Notes under the pieces: model-generated | What the model was told of the DNA's origin: nothing | Databases searched by the model: none | Seen by the model: the letters and a program-made list of their open reading frames with translations, nothing else | Shown: one piece after another, positions 6,901 through 14,566 of the stretch | Numbering within the stretch: the first letter of the stretch is position 1 | Layout: every line of letters starts with the position of its first letter | Position numbers and translations under genes: made by a program | Assembly: GCA_002366675.1 (NCBI GenBank) | Contig: DFBO01000164.1 | Coordinates: 19,644 to 39,330 of the forward strand | DNA length: 19,687 nucleotides | Direction: 5' to 3' | From: Flavobacteriaceae bacterium UBA3078 | Lineage (GTDB): Bacteria > Bacteroidota > Bacteroidia > Flavobacteriales > Flavobacteriaceae

Positions 6901-7573
6901 TAAGCGATTCTCCATTAAGATTTGTGGTAAGCACATCACTCATATAATTAAAATATGATCTAATGGCTTTAAAAGATTTATCGATATCTTCTAAAAAAGA
7001 TTGAGACAAAACCTCTTTGTCTGTATATTTTTTAGTAAAAATATATTGCTTCTTCCTTATTAAATCAATTGCTGGATGGTTTTTATCAAAACCTCTTGGA
7101 GCTGATTTTAACTCATCTCCAATTAATTCACCCCAAATATTTTTAAAAGATTTATTAGAAATTATTTTTCTAATCTCTACATCATCCATTTCAAACTCCT
7201 TTCTAATTCTTAACAAGTCGTCTTTGTTCGGTTCCCAAAATCCAGTTGCTATAAATGATTCATTATTTGGTTGAATATGTAAATAATAACCACCTCTTAA
7301 TTCTGGTTTTCTTCTATTAAATGAACCTCCAAAATGCGTTTTATAAGGCTGTTTGTTCTTTGAAAAACGAACATCTCTATAAATACGAAACATTTTCATT
7401 TTATCAATATCATCGTGTACATTTAGTAATTCAAAAAGCTGTTTATAGACTTGTTTTATTTCAGTTTCAATTTCTTTAAACTCTTTTTTGTTTTCATTAA
7501 ACCATTCTCGATTATTATTTTTTTCTAACCGCTTTAAAAAATCAAAGGTTTCTCTAGGTATGGTTTCATTCAT
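6893..7573 (-). CDS. DUF2461 domain protein
   Basis: A 226-residue cytoplasmic protein of the DUF2461 (TIGR02453) family, whose function is unknown. Family hallmarks are FDFLKRLEKNNNREWFNENK (10-29), KMFRIYRDVRFSKNKQPYKTHFGG, and a later GGYYLHIQP segment. I chose the ATG at 7573 because the family begins a few residues before this F-x2-L-x5-NNN-x-W-F motif. An upstream in-frame ATG at 7609 would add a basic 12-residue leader and start five bases after the truA-like stop, so it cannot be excluded. The gene follows the TruA-like gene closely and is probably co-transcribed with it. The 3' end overlaps the convergent 137-residue gene by eight bases. Confidence 0.9.
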   Translation of the reverse strand: MNETIPRETFDFLKRLEKNNNREWFNENKKEFKEIETEIKQVYKQLFELLNVHDDIDKMKMFRIYRDVRFSKNKQPYKTHFGGSFNRRKPELRGGYYLHIQPNNESFIATGFWEPNKDDLLRIRKEFEMDDVEIRKIISNKSFKNIWGELIGDELKSAPRGFDKNHPAIDLIRKKQYIFTKKYTDKEVLSQSFLEDIDKSFKAIRSYFNYMSDVLTTNLNGESLIK

Positions 7574-7614
7574 TTTTTTGATATTTTTTTTTGAAATTAC
7601 AAAATACATACTAA

Positions 7615-8397
7615 CTAATCAAATTCAATTTTGTTTAGAATTAACCCAGAAGCTGGAGCAATGTAATCCATAACTTCAATACTATCTATAGTTAATGATG
7701 CTTCAATATATTTTAATGAAATATCGCCTCTACCCAACTTAATCAAGGCTCCCATCATAAGTCTGATTTGATTTCTCATAAAACCTTGTCCTCTTACTCG
7801 AAGTAAATAAGATGTTTTAGGGAAGAAATTGGCAGTGAATATCTTATTTTCAACAATCTCGCAAGTAAGAATTTCTCTCTCATAAATACCGTTATCTGTA
7901 GCTTTATAACAATAAGTCTTAAAATTATGAAACCCTTCAAACAGCTTTGCTCCTTGCTTCATTAGTTCTATGTCCAATTCTTCTAAAATGGTTGTCATTA
8001 TTGGCGCACAAAACGGATGATGCTTTTGCCCTTGAGCAAAAACATAAAGATATTCTTTAATTTTTGCGTGATTAATTATATTAAAAGCTTCGTCTACTTG
8101 TTTTATAGAAAGTGCTCTTATGTCTTGTGGCAAATTGTGGTTAAACAACTCCAAGAATGTTTCTAAATCCTCTATAGGTTCAAATACAAATAATTCGAAA
8201 GCTGCATCCTGAGCAGAAACCATGGCGTCTGTTCTACCAGATCCTAACGTCTTAAAACGCTTACCATCAAAAATATAGTTTAAGGTCCTATCTATCATTA
8301 AATGAACCGTTTTTAAATTAGGCTGTTTTTGCCAACCATGAAAACGATATCCCAAATACTGGACTTTTAGAATGTAGAAATACTTTTTATTGAACAC
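7615..8397 (-). CDS. TruA-family tRNA pseudouridine synthase, divergent paralogue
   Basis: A 260-residue TruA-fold enzyme; the family isomerises uridines 38-40 of the tRNA anticodon arm to pseudouridine. Seen: YLGYRFHGWQKQPNLKTV (14-31), the catalytic-loop motif GSGRTDAMVSAQ (52-63) with catalytic Asp57, a central HxxxCAP-like stretch, and MRNQIRLMMGAL near the C-terminus. The catalytic loop departs from the usual GAGRTDxGVHA: glycine and histidine after the Asp are replaced by Met and Ser, suggesting a second, divergent TruA rather than the housekeeping copy. The start is GTG at 8397. An in-frame TAA lies three codons upstream, and the next ATG would delete the first conserved strand, so GTG is well supported. 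Target RNA is uncertain. Confidence 0.88.
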   Translation of the reverse strand: MFNKKYFYILKVQYLGYRFHGWQKQPNLKTVHLMIDRTLNYIFDGKRFKTLGSGRTDAMVSAQDAAFELFVFEPIEDLETFLELFNHNLPQDIRALSIKQVDEAFNIINHAKIKEYLYVFAQGQKHHPFCAPIMTTILEELDIELMKQGAKLFEGFHNFKTYCYKATDNGIYEREILTCEIVENKIFTANFFPKTSYLLRVRGQGFMRNQIRLMMGALIKLGRGDISLKYIEASLTIDSIEVMDYIAPASGLILNKIEFD

Positions 8398-8417
8398 GAA
8401 ATATTATTTTGAAAGTT

Positions 8418-8448
8418 GAAAAATAAGTCATTTTATGCAACTGTCAAA
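8418..8448 (-). promoter_or_regulatory. Promoter of the TruA-like gene (TTTG-N19-TATTTTTC)
   Basis: On the minus strand TTTG (8445-8448) is followed after exactly 19 bases by TATTTTTC (8418-8425). This matches the Bacteroidota -33/-7 layout with one mismatch in the -7 box. The same gap carries TACCTTG (8456-8462) facing the plus-strand gene, so the two divergent promoters nearly overlap. Confidence 0.5.
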
Positions 8449-8493
8449 TTTTTTATACCTTGTAAATATATTAACCACTAAAACAAAAATATT

Positions 8494-8916
8494 ATGACTA
8501 ACATTTCAACAAACAAACCTCCAATTTGGTTTTGGGTTATATCTGTAGTTGCATTAATATGGAATTGCCTTGGTGTTATGGCATATTTGGGCAGAGCCTT
8601 TGCTACAGAAGAAATGATTGCTTCTCTTCCAGTGGAACAACAAGCGGAATTTTTAACCGAATATCCTGCTTGGTATACAGCTGCTTTTGCTATTGCTGTT
8701 TTTGCAGGTGCATTTGGATGTCTTGCGTTACTGATAAGAAAAAAATGGGCTTTAATCTTATTTTTTCTTTCTGCTTTAGGAGCTATTATCCAGCATGTTT
8801 ATTTATTTATGAATATTGATATACCAAGTTTAATAATGCCAATATTGGTGATTATAGTTGGCTTATTCCTTATTTGGTTTGCAAAGAATGCCATTTCAAA
8901 AGGTTGGATTTCATAA
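8494..8916 (+). CDS. Small four-helix membrane protein of unknown function
   Basis: A 140-residue integral membrane protein with four predicted helices (about 11-32, 61-81, 85-105 and 112-130). A periplasmic or cytoplasmic loop at 33-60 contains MIASLPVEQQAEFLTEYPAWY. That loop and the first helix (with a WNCLGVMAY-like pattern) resemble a family of small Bacteroidota and Proteobacteria membrane proteins that are sometimes labelled sugar transporter without evidence. I would not assign transport activity. The gene is monocistronic, with a weak promoter (TACCTTG at 8456) and a strong terminator right after it. Confidence 0.85.
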   Translation: MTNISTNKPPIWFWVISVVALIWNCLGVMAYLGRAFATEEMIASLPVEQQAEFLTEYPAWYTAAFAIAVFAGAFGCLALLIRKKWALILFFLSALGAIIQHVYLFMNIDIPSLIMPILVIIVGLFLIWFAKNAISKGWIS

Positions 8917-8930
8917 AAAAAATAAGACAT

Positions 8931-8968
8931 TTTAAAAAGCCATTAGAGTTTTCTAATGGCTTTTTAAA
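8931..8968. terminator. Strong bidirectional terminator (17-bp stem)
   Basis: Arms 8931-8947 and 8952-8968 pair perfectly over 17 bp around a GTTT loop, with a GC-containing core and A5/T5 flanks that serve both directions. It lies between the plus-strand membrane protein (ends 8916) and minus-strand hisA (ends 8990) and should stop both transcripts. Confidence 0.92.
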
Positions 8969-8989
8969 TTTTATAGTAAAATCAAATAT

Positions 8990-9721
8990 CTAAATATGAG
9001 TTTCTAAATCTCTTAAATTAATTTTTCCTTCATATAAAGCTTTTCCAATAATTACTGCTTCGCAACCAATATCTTCCAGTGCATTTATATCTTCTATACA
9101 AGAAACACCTCCAGATGCTATTAATTTTATAGTTTGACTTTCACTATTTGAACAAGAGTCTATTATTTTTTGGTATAATTCTATTGAAGGTCCTTCTAAT
9201 GTCCCTTTTCTGAAAACATCTTTACATACCACATATTTAATACTTTTTTTCTGATAGCCTTTAATAAATGAAATAACATCTATAGCACTTTCTTCCTGCC
9301 AGCCACTAATTTTTACTTTTTCATTCTTACAATCTGCACCAAGCATTATTTTAGTGCCACCATATTTTTCAATCCAGCCTGAAAATGTCTTTGAACTTTT
9401 AACAGCTATACTTCCACCAATTATCTGTTTTGCTCCTGAATTAAAAGCAATATGCAAATCTTCGTCGGCTCTAAGCCCTCCTCCAAAATCAATTTTTAAG
9501 CTTGTTTTAGAAGCAATTTGCTCCAAAATTTTATAATTAACAATCTGTTTAGCTTTTGAACCATCTAAATCATATAAATGCAAATATTCTATTCCTGCAG
9601 CCTCAAATTGTTTTGCTGTTTCAAGTGGGTTTTCGTTATATATGACTTTAGTGCTGTAATCTCCTTTTGTGAGCCTTACGCATTTACCATCTAAAACATC
9701 GATTGCTGGTATGATTCTCAT
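8990..9721 (-). CDS. hisA: HisA-family phosphoribosylformimino-AICAR phosphate isomerase, atypical active site
   Basis: A 243-residue (beta-alpha)8 barrel of HisA type. HisA converts ProFAR to PRFAR in histidine synthesis. Seen: MRIIPAIDVLDGKCVRL with catalytic Asp8, LHLYDLDG with His48, DFGGGL (78-83), GGSIAVK (102-108), LGADCKNEKVKISGW with catalytic Asp130, and phosphate-binding IASGGVS (201-207) and IIGKALYEGK. At the loop usually written TDIxxDG, this protein has KDVFRKG (167-173), so both the conserved Thr and the following conserved Asp are Lys. The gene stands alone between two terminators, not in a hisHAF cluster. It may be a divergent paralogue or the only HisA with a changed loop; which one cannot be told here. 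Family assignment is firm; activity is less certain. Confidence 0.9.
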   Translation of the reverse strand: MRIIPAIDVLDGKCVRLTKGDYSTKVIYNENPLETAKQFEAAGIEYLHLYDLDGSKAKQIVNYKILEQIASKTSLKIDFGGGLRADEDLHIAFNSGAKQIIGGSIAVKSSKTFSGWIEKYGGTKIMLGADCKNEKVKISGWQEESAIDVISFIKGYQKKSIKYVVCKDVFRKGTLEGPSIELYQKIIDSCSNSESQTIKLIASGGVSCIEDINALEDIGCEAVIIGKALYEGKINLRDLETHI

Positions 9722-9766
9722 ATAACTATATCACCTATATTCTAAAGTATAGTTTTCTTTTGCATT

Positions 9767-9796
9767 AAAAAAGCGATTGAAATTCTCAAACGCTTT
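9767..9796 (-). terminator. Rho-independent terminator after the SPFH gene
   Basis: On the minus strand an 11-position stem (9786-9796 with 9770-9780, one A/A mismatch) closes a 5-base loop and is followed by a T6 run (9767-9772). It ends the fabG-VWA-SPFH transcript just before hisA, which implies that hisA has its own promoter in the remaining 45 bases. Confidence 0.8.
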
Positions 9797-9818
9797 AATA
9801 ATCTGTATTTCACTTTAA

Positions 9819-10634
9819 TTACTGATTGCCTAATATTAATGGTAATCCAGATTCTCCAGAACCAATTACTATTACTTTAGTATTTGGAGATTCAGATAAT
9901 TTAATGGTCGCATCAATACCTTTATCTTGTAAAATTTTATCTGTAAGTGATGCACTTAATATTCTATTTGATTCTGCTTTTCCTTCGGCTTCAATAATTA
10001 CTTTTTCAGCTTCTTTTGCAGCAGTAACAAGTCTAAATTCATATTCTAATGATTCTTGCTCTTGCTTTAATTTTCTTTCAATTGCATCTTTAATAGTATT
10101 AGGTAGTGTAACATCACGAACTAGAACTTCATTCAATTGTACAAATTGCTTTTCAAGAATCTTCTTAGTTTCCTCAAAAATTTCATCTTGAATAGCATCG
10201 CGCTTACTAGAATAAAGTTGTTCTGGTGTATAACGACCAACTACACTTCTTGCAGCACTTCTAATTGCTGGTTGAATTACACGTTCTAAATAATTTTCAC
10301 CAAGCGATTGATGAAGATTTCCTAAATCTTTGTATACTGGCTGATACCAAGCTGAAGCATCAATTTGAATCTCTAATCCGTTTGAAGATAATACCTTCAT
10401 TTTTTCAAATAATTCCTGTTGACGCACTTCATAAACTATAACCTTGTTCCAAGGTGCAATAATATGAAACCCTTCTCCTAATGGTGGTTTATTTGTAACG
10501 ACACCATTGTCGAACGTTTTATACAAAACTCCAGCTTCTCCAGAGCCTATTGTTACAGCCGATTTCGCTAAAACAATTATTAATATTATAGCTATAACAA
10601 TTGTTGGTAATGCTACTTTAGGTAATTTTTCCAT
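9819..10634 (-). CDS. Prohibitin/SPFH-family membrane protein
   Basis: A 271-residue protein with one N-terminal membrane anchor (about 8-24), then a Band 7/SPFH domain (about 28-210). Recognisable parts are VTIGSGEAGVLYKTFDNG (27-44), GEGFHIIAPWNKVIVYEVRQQE and RSAARSVVGRYTPEQLYSSKR. After it comes an Ala/Glu-rich coiled-coil stretch (AAKEAEKVIIEAEGKAES) typical of prohibitins. The C-terminus ends with a short glycine-rich tail. Such proteins form large ring or cage assemblies and often guard membrane proteases or other membrane proteins. It starts ten bases after the VWA gene, so it is in that operon. Its partner is not shown by sequence; the VWA membrane protein is the obvious candidate by position. 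Confidence 0.94.
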   Translation of the reverse strand: MEKLPKVALPTIVIAIILIIVLAKSAVTIGSGEAGVLYKTFDNGVVTNKPPLGEGFHIIAPWNKVIVYEVRQQELFEKMKVLSSNGLEIQIDASAWYQPVYKDLGNLHQSLGENYLERVIQPAIRSAARSVVGRYTPEQLYSSKRDAIQDEIFEETKKILEKQFVQLNEVLVRDVTLPNTIKDAIERKLKQEQESLEYEFRLVTAAKEAEKVIIEAEGKAESNRILSASLTDKILQDKGIDATIKLSESPNTKVIVIGSGESGLPLILGNQ

Positions 10635-10644
10635 AGTTATTTTT

Positions 10645-12678
10645 TTATATTAATCCGTTATATTTTCTGATAAACCATTCTATTGATAAGCATATGACAA
10701 TTATAGCAAGTAAATATTTCAAATCGATTAAAGGTACAACATTTTTAATGCTTTTTTGGATTGGTAAATATCTTTGGTCGTCTAATAGTTCATTAATTAT
10801 TTTATTACTATTAGTAGTAAAAAAATCTTTTCCGTTACTATTATTAGCTACTTGTTGCAATTTTATATAATCAGCATTTAAAAATTGCTGTTCTATGTTA
10901 TAATCTAATATTTTGAAACTTCCAGATTTTGAGATGTTTTCAGAATTTGCTTTAACTATAAAATCAAATTCCGATGCAGGTAAACTACTTAAGTCTACTT
11001 GATAGTAATTTCCTTTTAGTATTAAAGGGAATGAATTTGACTCTTCTTTAGCCTTCTCTTTAACTGTAATAGTTAGAGATTCGTTAGAATTGAACTCGTA
11101 ATTCTTATTAAAATATTGAGCTTTAATTATTACATTAGAATTCCCTTCATACACTGATTCATAATCTAAAGTAATTCTATTTTTTTGCTTGTTTGAAGCC
11201 AAATATTGAACAAGTTTTCCAATAAAATTATCAAATTGATTAAATGAATTAGAGTTTAAATAGCTTTGAGCTCGCCACTGCCAAATATTTTCACCTAGTA
11301 AAATGGCTTCCTTTCTGTTATCAATTTCTAGAGTAGCCAACAAAACATTTTCAGTAGAAACACTTCCAATTTTCTTATATAGAATAGCTTTAAAAGGCGC
11401 TCTAAAATTAATATTTCCAAAATTTGATTTCAATGGTGGAAAAGACTCAAACTCCAAATTCTCAATAATGAAATCTGAAAAACCTGTATTTAAAATGGCT
11501 TGATAATCTTCTGTTTGATTGTTTATGTCGTGAGTAATATTTAAATCTTGACTGTTCAAATAATTCCAACTGGTTTTTGTTCCAGCAATTAAAAAGCTAT
11601 TAACATTTGCTTCTTTAATATAATCTAAAACATTTTTAAACTTATTGTTAGGCTGGTAAAGTATAACTAATTGAAAATCATCAGGCTGAGTCACATACTC
11701 TCTTGGGCTTAAAATTTTAACTTGGCGTTGCTCATTAGTTTCAATACTCTTTTTTAAGGCGCCTAAATCTGGATGTGAAAAATCTGAAACTAAAGCTACA
11801 TTTGTTTTTTGATCTATAACTTCTACAGCAAATTCTTTTGAGTTATTTACAATGTTCTTTTCATTATTAATTGGTTCAAGTATGGCTTTATAAGTATGCA
11901 ATCCTACTTGGTTTGCTGGTAGATAGAAATTTAAAATTCTTGAATTATTTTCTTTTGTGAAACTCACATTTTCAGAATATACTACTGATGCACCAACTTG
12001 AACTTTAAAAACAGTACTAACTGCTTCTTCTCCTTGATATACTAAAATAACTTCAATTGGGAAGTTGTTTTTTAGATACGCATATTTATTAACGTTAAGC
12101 TGCTGGATTTTTAAATCTGAATAAACAGTAGAATCGCCTAAAATAATTGGATAAATAGGCTGTTTATACTTTAAAGCACTAAAATAATAATCATTCCCAA
12201 TGGTTTGATTTCCGTCTGTAATTAATACAGTTGGTGAAACCTCCTGTTTATAAACTTGATTTAATTCTTTAAAAACCTTATCTAGATTTGTTTGTTGCTC
12301 TTTAAAGTCTAGAGAATCAATAGGGTTTAAATGGCTTCCAAATGAATATTCATTAATTTTAAACTTGTCGACTATTCGAGGATTTGATTTTAAAGCATTT
12401 AAAATTTCAAGTGCATTTTGATTTTGATTTAAGTATGTGATGGAACTAGAATTATCTACCACAATATTCAAATTAGGTTTTTCTATATAAATAGAGTGAT
12501 TCTCAATCTTTGGATTAATAAATAATAATAGTAAACAGAATAATGAGATAAATCTTAGAAAAGCTAATATTTTATAAATATTAGAATTGCTTTTTGCTTT
12601 ATATAAATATTGAAAAAGCGCTAATAATAGCGCTAAGATTCCAGAAATTATAATAAAAATAAGCGTTTGATTACTCAT
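10645..12678 (-). CDS. Membrane-anchored VWA-domain protein (BatA-like topology)
   Basis: A 677-residue protein. Two N-terminal helices (about 5-25 and 36-54) are followed by a von Willebrand A-like domain (about 68-185) with the metal-site motif DNSSS (75-79), Thr130 in a plausible MIDAS position and ITDGNQ (153-158). A large, mainly beta and probably periplasmic region (about 190-640) follows, then one C-terminal helix (about 648-668) ending EWFIRKYNGLI. This layout is that of the stand-alone VWA membrane proteins of Bacteroidota and is related to BatA/BatB. No MoxR ATPase lies beside it. It sits between fabG (38 bases upstream) and the SPFH gene (10 bases downstream). A role in envelope integrity or complex assembly is inferred, not shown. 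Confidence 0.85.
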   Translation of the reverse strand: MSNQTLIFIIISGILALLLALFQYLYKAKSNSNIYKILAFLRFISLFCLLLLFINPKIENHSIYIEKPNLNIVVDNSSSITYLNQNQNALEILNALKSNPRIVDKFKINEYSFGSHLNPIDSLDFKEQQTNLDKVFKELNQVYKQEVSPTVLITDGNQTIGNDYYFSALKYKQPIYPIILGDSTVYSDLKIQQLNVNKYAYLKNNFPIEVILVYQGEEAVSTVFKVQVGASVVYSENVSFTKENNSRILNFYLPANQVGLHTYKAILEPINNEKNIVNNSKEFAVEVIDQKTNVALVSDFSHPDLGALKKSIETNEQRQVKILSPREYVTQPDDFQLVILYQPNNKFKNVLDYIKEANVNSFLIAGTKTSWNYLNSQDLNITHDINNQTEDYQAILNTGFSDFIIENLEFESFPPLKSNFGNINFRAPFKAILYKKIGSVSTENVLLATLEIDNRKEAILLGENIWQWRAQSYLNSNSFNQFDNFIGKLVQYLASNKQKNRITLDYESVYEGNSNVIIKAQYFNKNYEFNSNESLTITVKEKAKEESNSFPLILKGNYYQVDLSSLPASEFDFIVKANSENISKSGSFKILDYNIEQQFLNADYIKLQQVANNSNGKDFFTTNSNKIINELLDDQRYLPIQKSIKNVVPLIDLKYLLAIIVICLSIEWFIRKYNGLI

Positions 12679-12716
12679 TAATTCATTTTAAGTTGTTCTA
12701 CTAGTCGACTTCTTAA

Positions 12717-13463
12717 TTATGTAAGCATACCTCCATCAACATTGATAGTTTGTCCAGTAATATAATCGCTCATGTCGCTAGCCAAAAACACACATACATT
12801 AGCAATATCATCTGGAGTACCTCCTCTTTTTAAAGGAATAGCATCTCTCCAGCCTTTAACTGTGTTTTCATCAAGCTTAGCAGTCATTTCTGTTTCAATA
12901 AATCCAGGAGCAATTACATTACTTCTTATATTTCTAGAACCAAGCTCTAACGCGACAGATTTAGAGAAGCCAATAATACCAGCTTTAGAAGCTGCATAGT
13001 TTGTTTGTCCAGCATTTCCTTTAACACCAACTACTGAGCTCATGTTAATTATAGATCCTTTTCTTTGCTTAAGCATCGTACGTTGTACTGCTTTAGTCAT
13101 GTTAAAAACGGATTTTAAATTAACTTCAATAACTTGATCGAAATCTTCTTCAGAAATTCGCATTAATAAATTATCCTTAGTGATGCCTGCATTATTTATT
13201 AATATATCTATCGATCCAAATTCTGCAACAACGGCTTCAGCTAATTCTTGTGCTTCATTAAAATTGGCAGCATTACTTTTATAGCCTTTAGCTTTAATAC
13301 CAAGTGCATTCAATTCATTTTCAAGCTTATTTGCTGCTTCTACTGAAGAACTATAGGTAAAAGCCACATTGGCACCTTGTTGAGCAAAAACTTGAGCAAT
13401 TCCTTTACCAATTCCTCGACTTGCTCCAGTAATAATAGCTGTTTTTCCTTCTAATAATTTCAT
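12717..13463 (-). CDS. fabG: 3-oxoacyl-[acyl-carrier-protein] reductase
   Basis: A 248-residue short-chain dehydrogenase that reduces 3-oxoacyl-ACP with NADPH in type II fatty acid synthesis. Seen: Rossmann motif TGASRGIG (12-19), NNAG (90-93), Asn115, and the Ser-Tyr-Lys set in INMSSVVG (Ser142/143) and YAASK (Tyr156, Lys160). The PGFIETEMT segment (186-194) and the C-terminal GQTINVDGGMLT are classic FabG. I chose the ATG at 13463, giving the usual 248 residues beginning MKLLEGKTAIITG; an in-frame ATG at 13481 would add six residues without family support and would fall inside the leader. A TAnnTTTG promoter and an inverted repeat precede it. It heads the run into the VWA and SPFH genes. 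Confidence 0.96.
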   Translation of the reverse strand: MKLLEGKTAIITGASRGIGKGIAQVFAQQGANVAFTYSSSVEAANKLENELNALGIKAKGYKSNAANFNEAQELAEAVVAEFGSIDILINNAGITKDNLLMRISEEDFDQVIEVNLKSVFNMTKAVQRTMLKQRKGSIINMSSVVGVKGNAGQTNYAASKAGIIGFSKSVALELGSRNIRSNVIAPGFIETEMTAKLDENTVKGWRDAIPLKRGGTPDDIANVCVFLASDMSDYITGQTINVDGGMLT

Positions 13464-13484
13464 GTTTATAAATTTTGCCATGAG

Positions 13485-13507
13485 TACAGATTAATATTAA
13501 ATCTGTA
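13485..13507. promoter_or_regulatory. Inverted repeat in the fabG leader
   Basis: Arms TACAGATT (13485-13492) and AATCTGTA (13500-13507) are perfect complements with a 7-base spacer. The repeat lies 22-44 bases before the fabG ATG, downstream of the predicted -7 element. It could be an operator for a fatty-acid regulator or an RNA hairpin in the leader. No named regulator site is recognised. Confidence 0.45.
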
Positions 13508-13535
13508 AATCTAATTTTTGGTTAATTCTCTATTT

Positions 13536-13543
13536 CAAATATA
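13536..13543 (-). promoter_or_regulatory. Promoter -7 element TATATTTG for fabG
   Basis: The minus strand reads TATATTTG, a perfect TAnnTTTG match, 73 bases upstream of the chosen ATG. The leader would be about 65 bases and contain the inverted repeat at 13485-13507. Confidence 0.55.
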
Positions 13544-13565
13544 ACGATAAGATGTTGTATGAAAT

Positions 13566-13604
13566 AAAAAAACCTCATAAAATTAAGATGAATTTATGAG
13601 GTTT
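13566..13604 (-). terminator. Rho-independent terminator of sucD
   Basis: A 12-bp perfect stem (13570-13581 with 13593-13604, AAACCTCATAAA type) closes an 11-base loop. It begins 20 bases after the sucD stop, and on the minus strand a run of seven T follows. It separates sucD from fabG transcription. Confidence 0.88.
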
Positions 13605-13624
13605 AATAATATGTTACAAGAATG

Positions 13625-14497
13625 TTATCCTAAAACTTCTTTTATTTTTTTTCCAATTTCAGCTGGCGAATCAACGACATGAATACCACAAGCTCTCATA
13701 ATTTTCTTTTTGGCTTGAGCAGTATCATCACTTCCACCAACAATAGCACCAGCATGTCCCATAGTACGACCAGCAGGAGCTGTTTCCCCAGCAATGAAAC
13801 CTACAACAGGTTTATTAGATCCACTTGCTTTATACCAATGTGCAGCATCTGCTTCTAATTGACCACCAATTTCGCCAATCATTACGACTGCTTCAGTTTC
13901 TGGATCGTTTATCAATAATTCTACAGCTTCTTTAGTAGATGTTCCAATAATTGGGTCTCCACCAATACCAATAGCAGTTGTAATTCCTAATCCTTGTTTT
14001 ACAACTTGATCTGCAGCTTCGTAAGTTAACGTTCCAGATTTAGAAACGATTCCTACTTTACCTTTTTTGAATACAAAACCTGGCATGATACCAACTTTAG
14101 CTTCACCTGGAGTAATAACTCCTGGACAATTAGGACCAATTAATCTACAATCTCTATTTTTAATATAGTCTGCAGCTTTAATCATATCTCCAACAGGAAT
14201 TCCTTCAGTAATAGTAATTATTACTTTAATACCAGCATCAGCAGCTTCCATAATGGCATCAGCAGCAAAAGCTGGTGGTACAAAAATAATTGTAGTATCT
14301 GCTCCAACTTGTTCCACAGCTTCTTGAACTGTATTAAAAACTGGTTTATCCAAATGGGTTTGACCACCTTTTCCGGGTGTAACACCTCCTACGACATTTG
14401 TTCCATACTCAATCATTTGACCTGCATGGAATGTTCCTTCACTTCCAGTAAAACCTTGAACAATTATTTTTGAATCTCTATTAACTAAAACGCTCAT
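13625..14497 (-). CDS. sucD: Succinate-CoA ligase, alpha subunit
   Basis: A 290-residue subunit of the TCA-cycle enzyme that interconverts succinyl-CoA and succinate with ADP or GDP phosphorylation. Seen: the CoA-binding Rossmann start KIIVQGFTGSEGTFH (10-24), GGVTPGKGG (37-45), RLIGPNCPGVITPGE (118-132), GIVSKSGTLTYE (149-160), GEIGG (208-212) and the active-site loop GRTMGHAGAI with phospho-histidine His248. Length and motifs are those of the standard enzyme. The beta subunit gene sucC is not adjacent in this window. The gene has its own promoter element and terminator, so it is transcribed alone. Confidence 0.98.
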   Translation of the reverse strand: MSVLVNRDSKIIVQGFTGSEGTFHAGQMIEYGTNVVGGVTPGKGGQTHLDKPVFNTVQEAVEQVGADTTIIFVPPAFAADAIMEAADAGIKVIITITEGIPVGDMIKAADYIKNRDCRLIGPNCPGVITPGEAKVGIMPGFVFKKGKVGIVSKSGTLTYEAADQVVKQGLGITTAIGIGGDPIIGTSTKEAVELLINDPETEAVVMIGEIGGQLEADAAHWYKASGSNKPVVGFIAGETAPAGRTMGHAGAIVGGSDDTAQAKKKIMRACGIHVVDSPAEIGKKIKEVLG

Positions 14498-14530
14498 TGT
14501 TGTTTAATTTTTTATGTTTTTAAAACGTGG

Positions 14531-14538
14531 CAAAAGTA
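14531..14538 (-). promoter_or_regulatory. Promoter -7 element TACTTTTG for sucD
   Basis: The minus strand reads TACTTTTG, matching TAnnTTTG, 33 bases before the ATG at 14497. A TTTA lies 19 bases further upstream, a partial -33 match. The element sits in the 69-base gap after the NTF2-like gene, with no clear terminator between. Confidence 0.6.
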
Positions 14539-14566
14539 AGTTTTTAACAGCTATTTATAAAGTGTT

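Noticed and set aside
8526..8819. Cysteine- and aromatic-rich 97-residue plus-strand frame
   Set aside because: It is the +2 frame of the four-helix membrane protein; the odd composition is a frame-shift artefact.
9724..9754. AACTATA / TATAGTT inverted repeat in the hisA leader
   Set aside because: Only seven A/T-rich pairs with a 17-base spacer; expected by chance in this composition.
13464..13481. Upstream in-frame ATG for fabG (six extra residues)
   Set aside because: FabG of this group starts at MKLLEGK and is 248 residues long; the extension has no family support.
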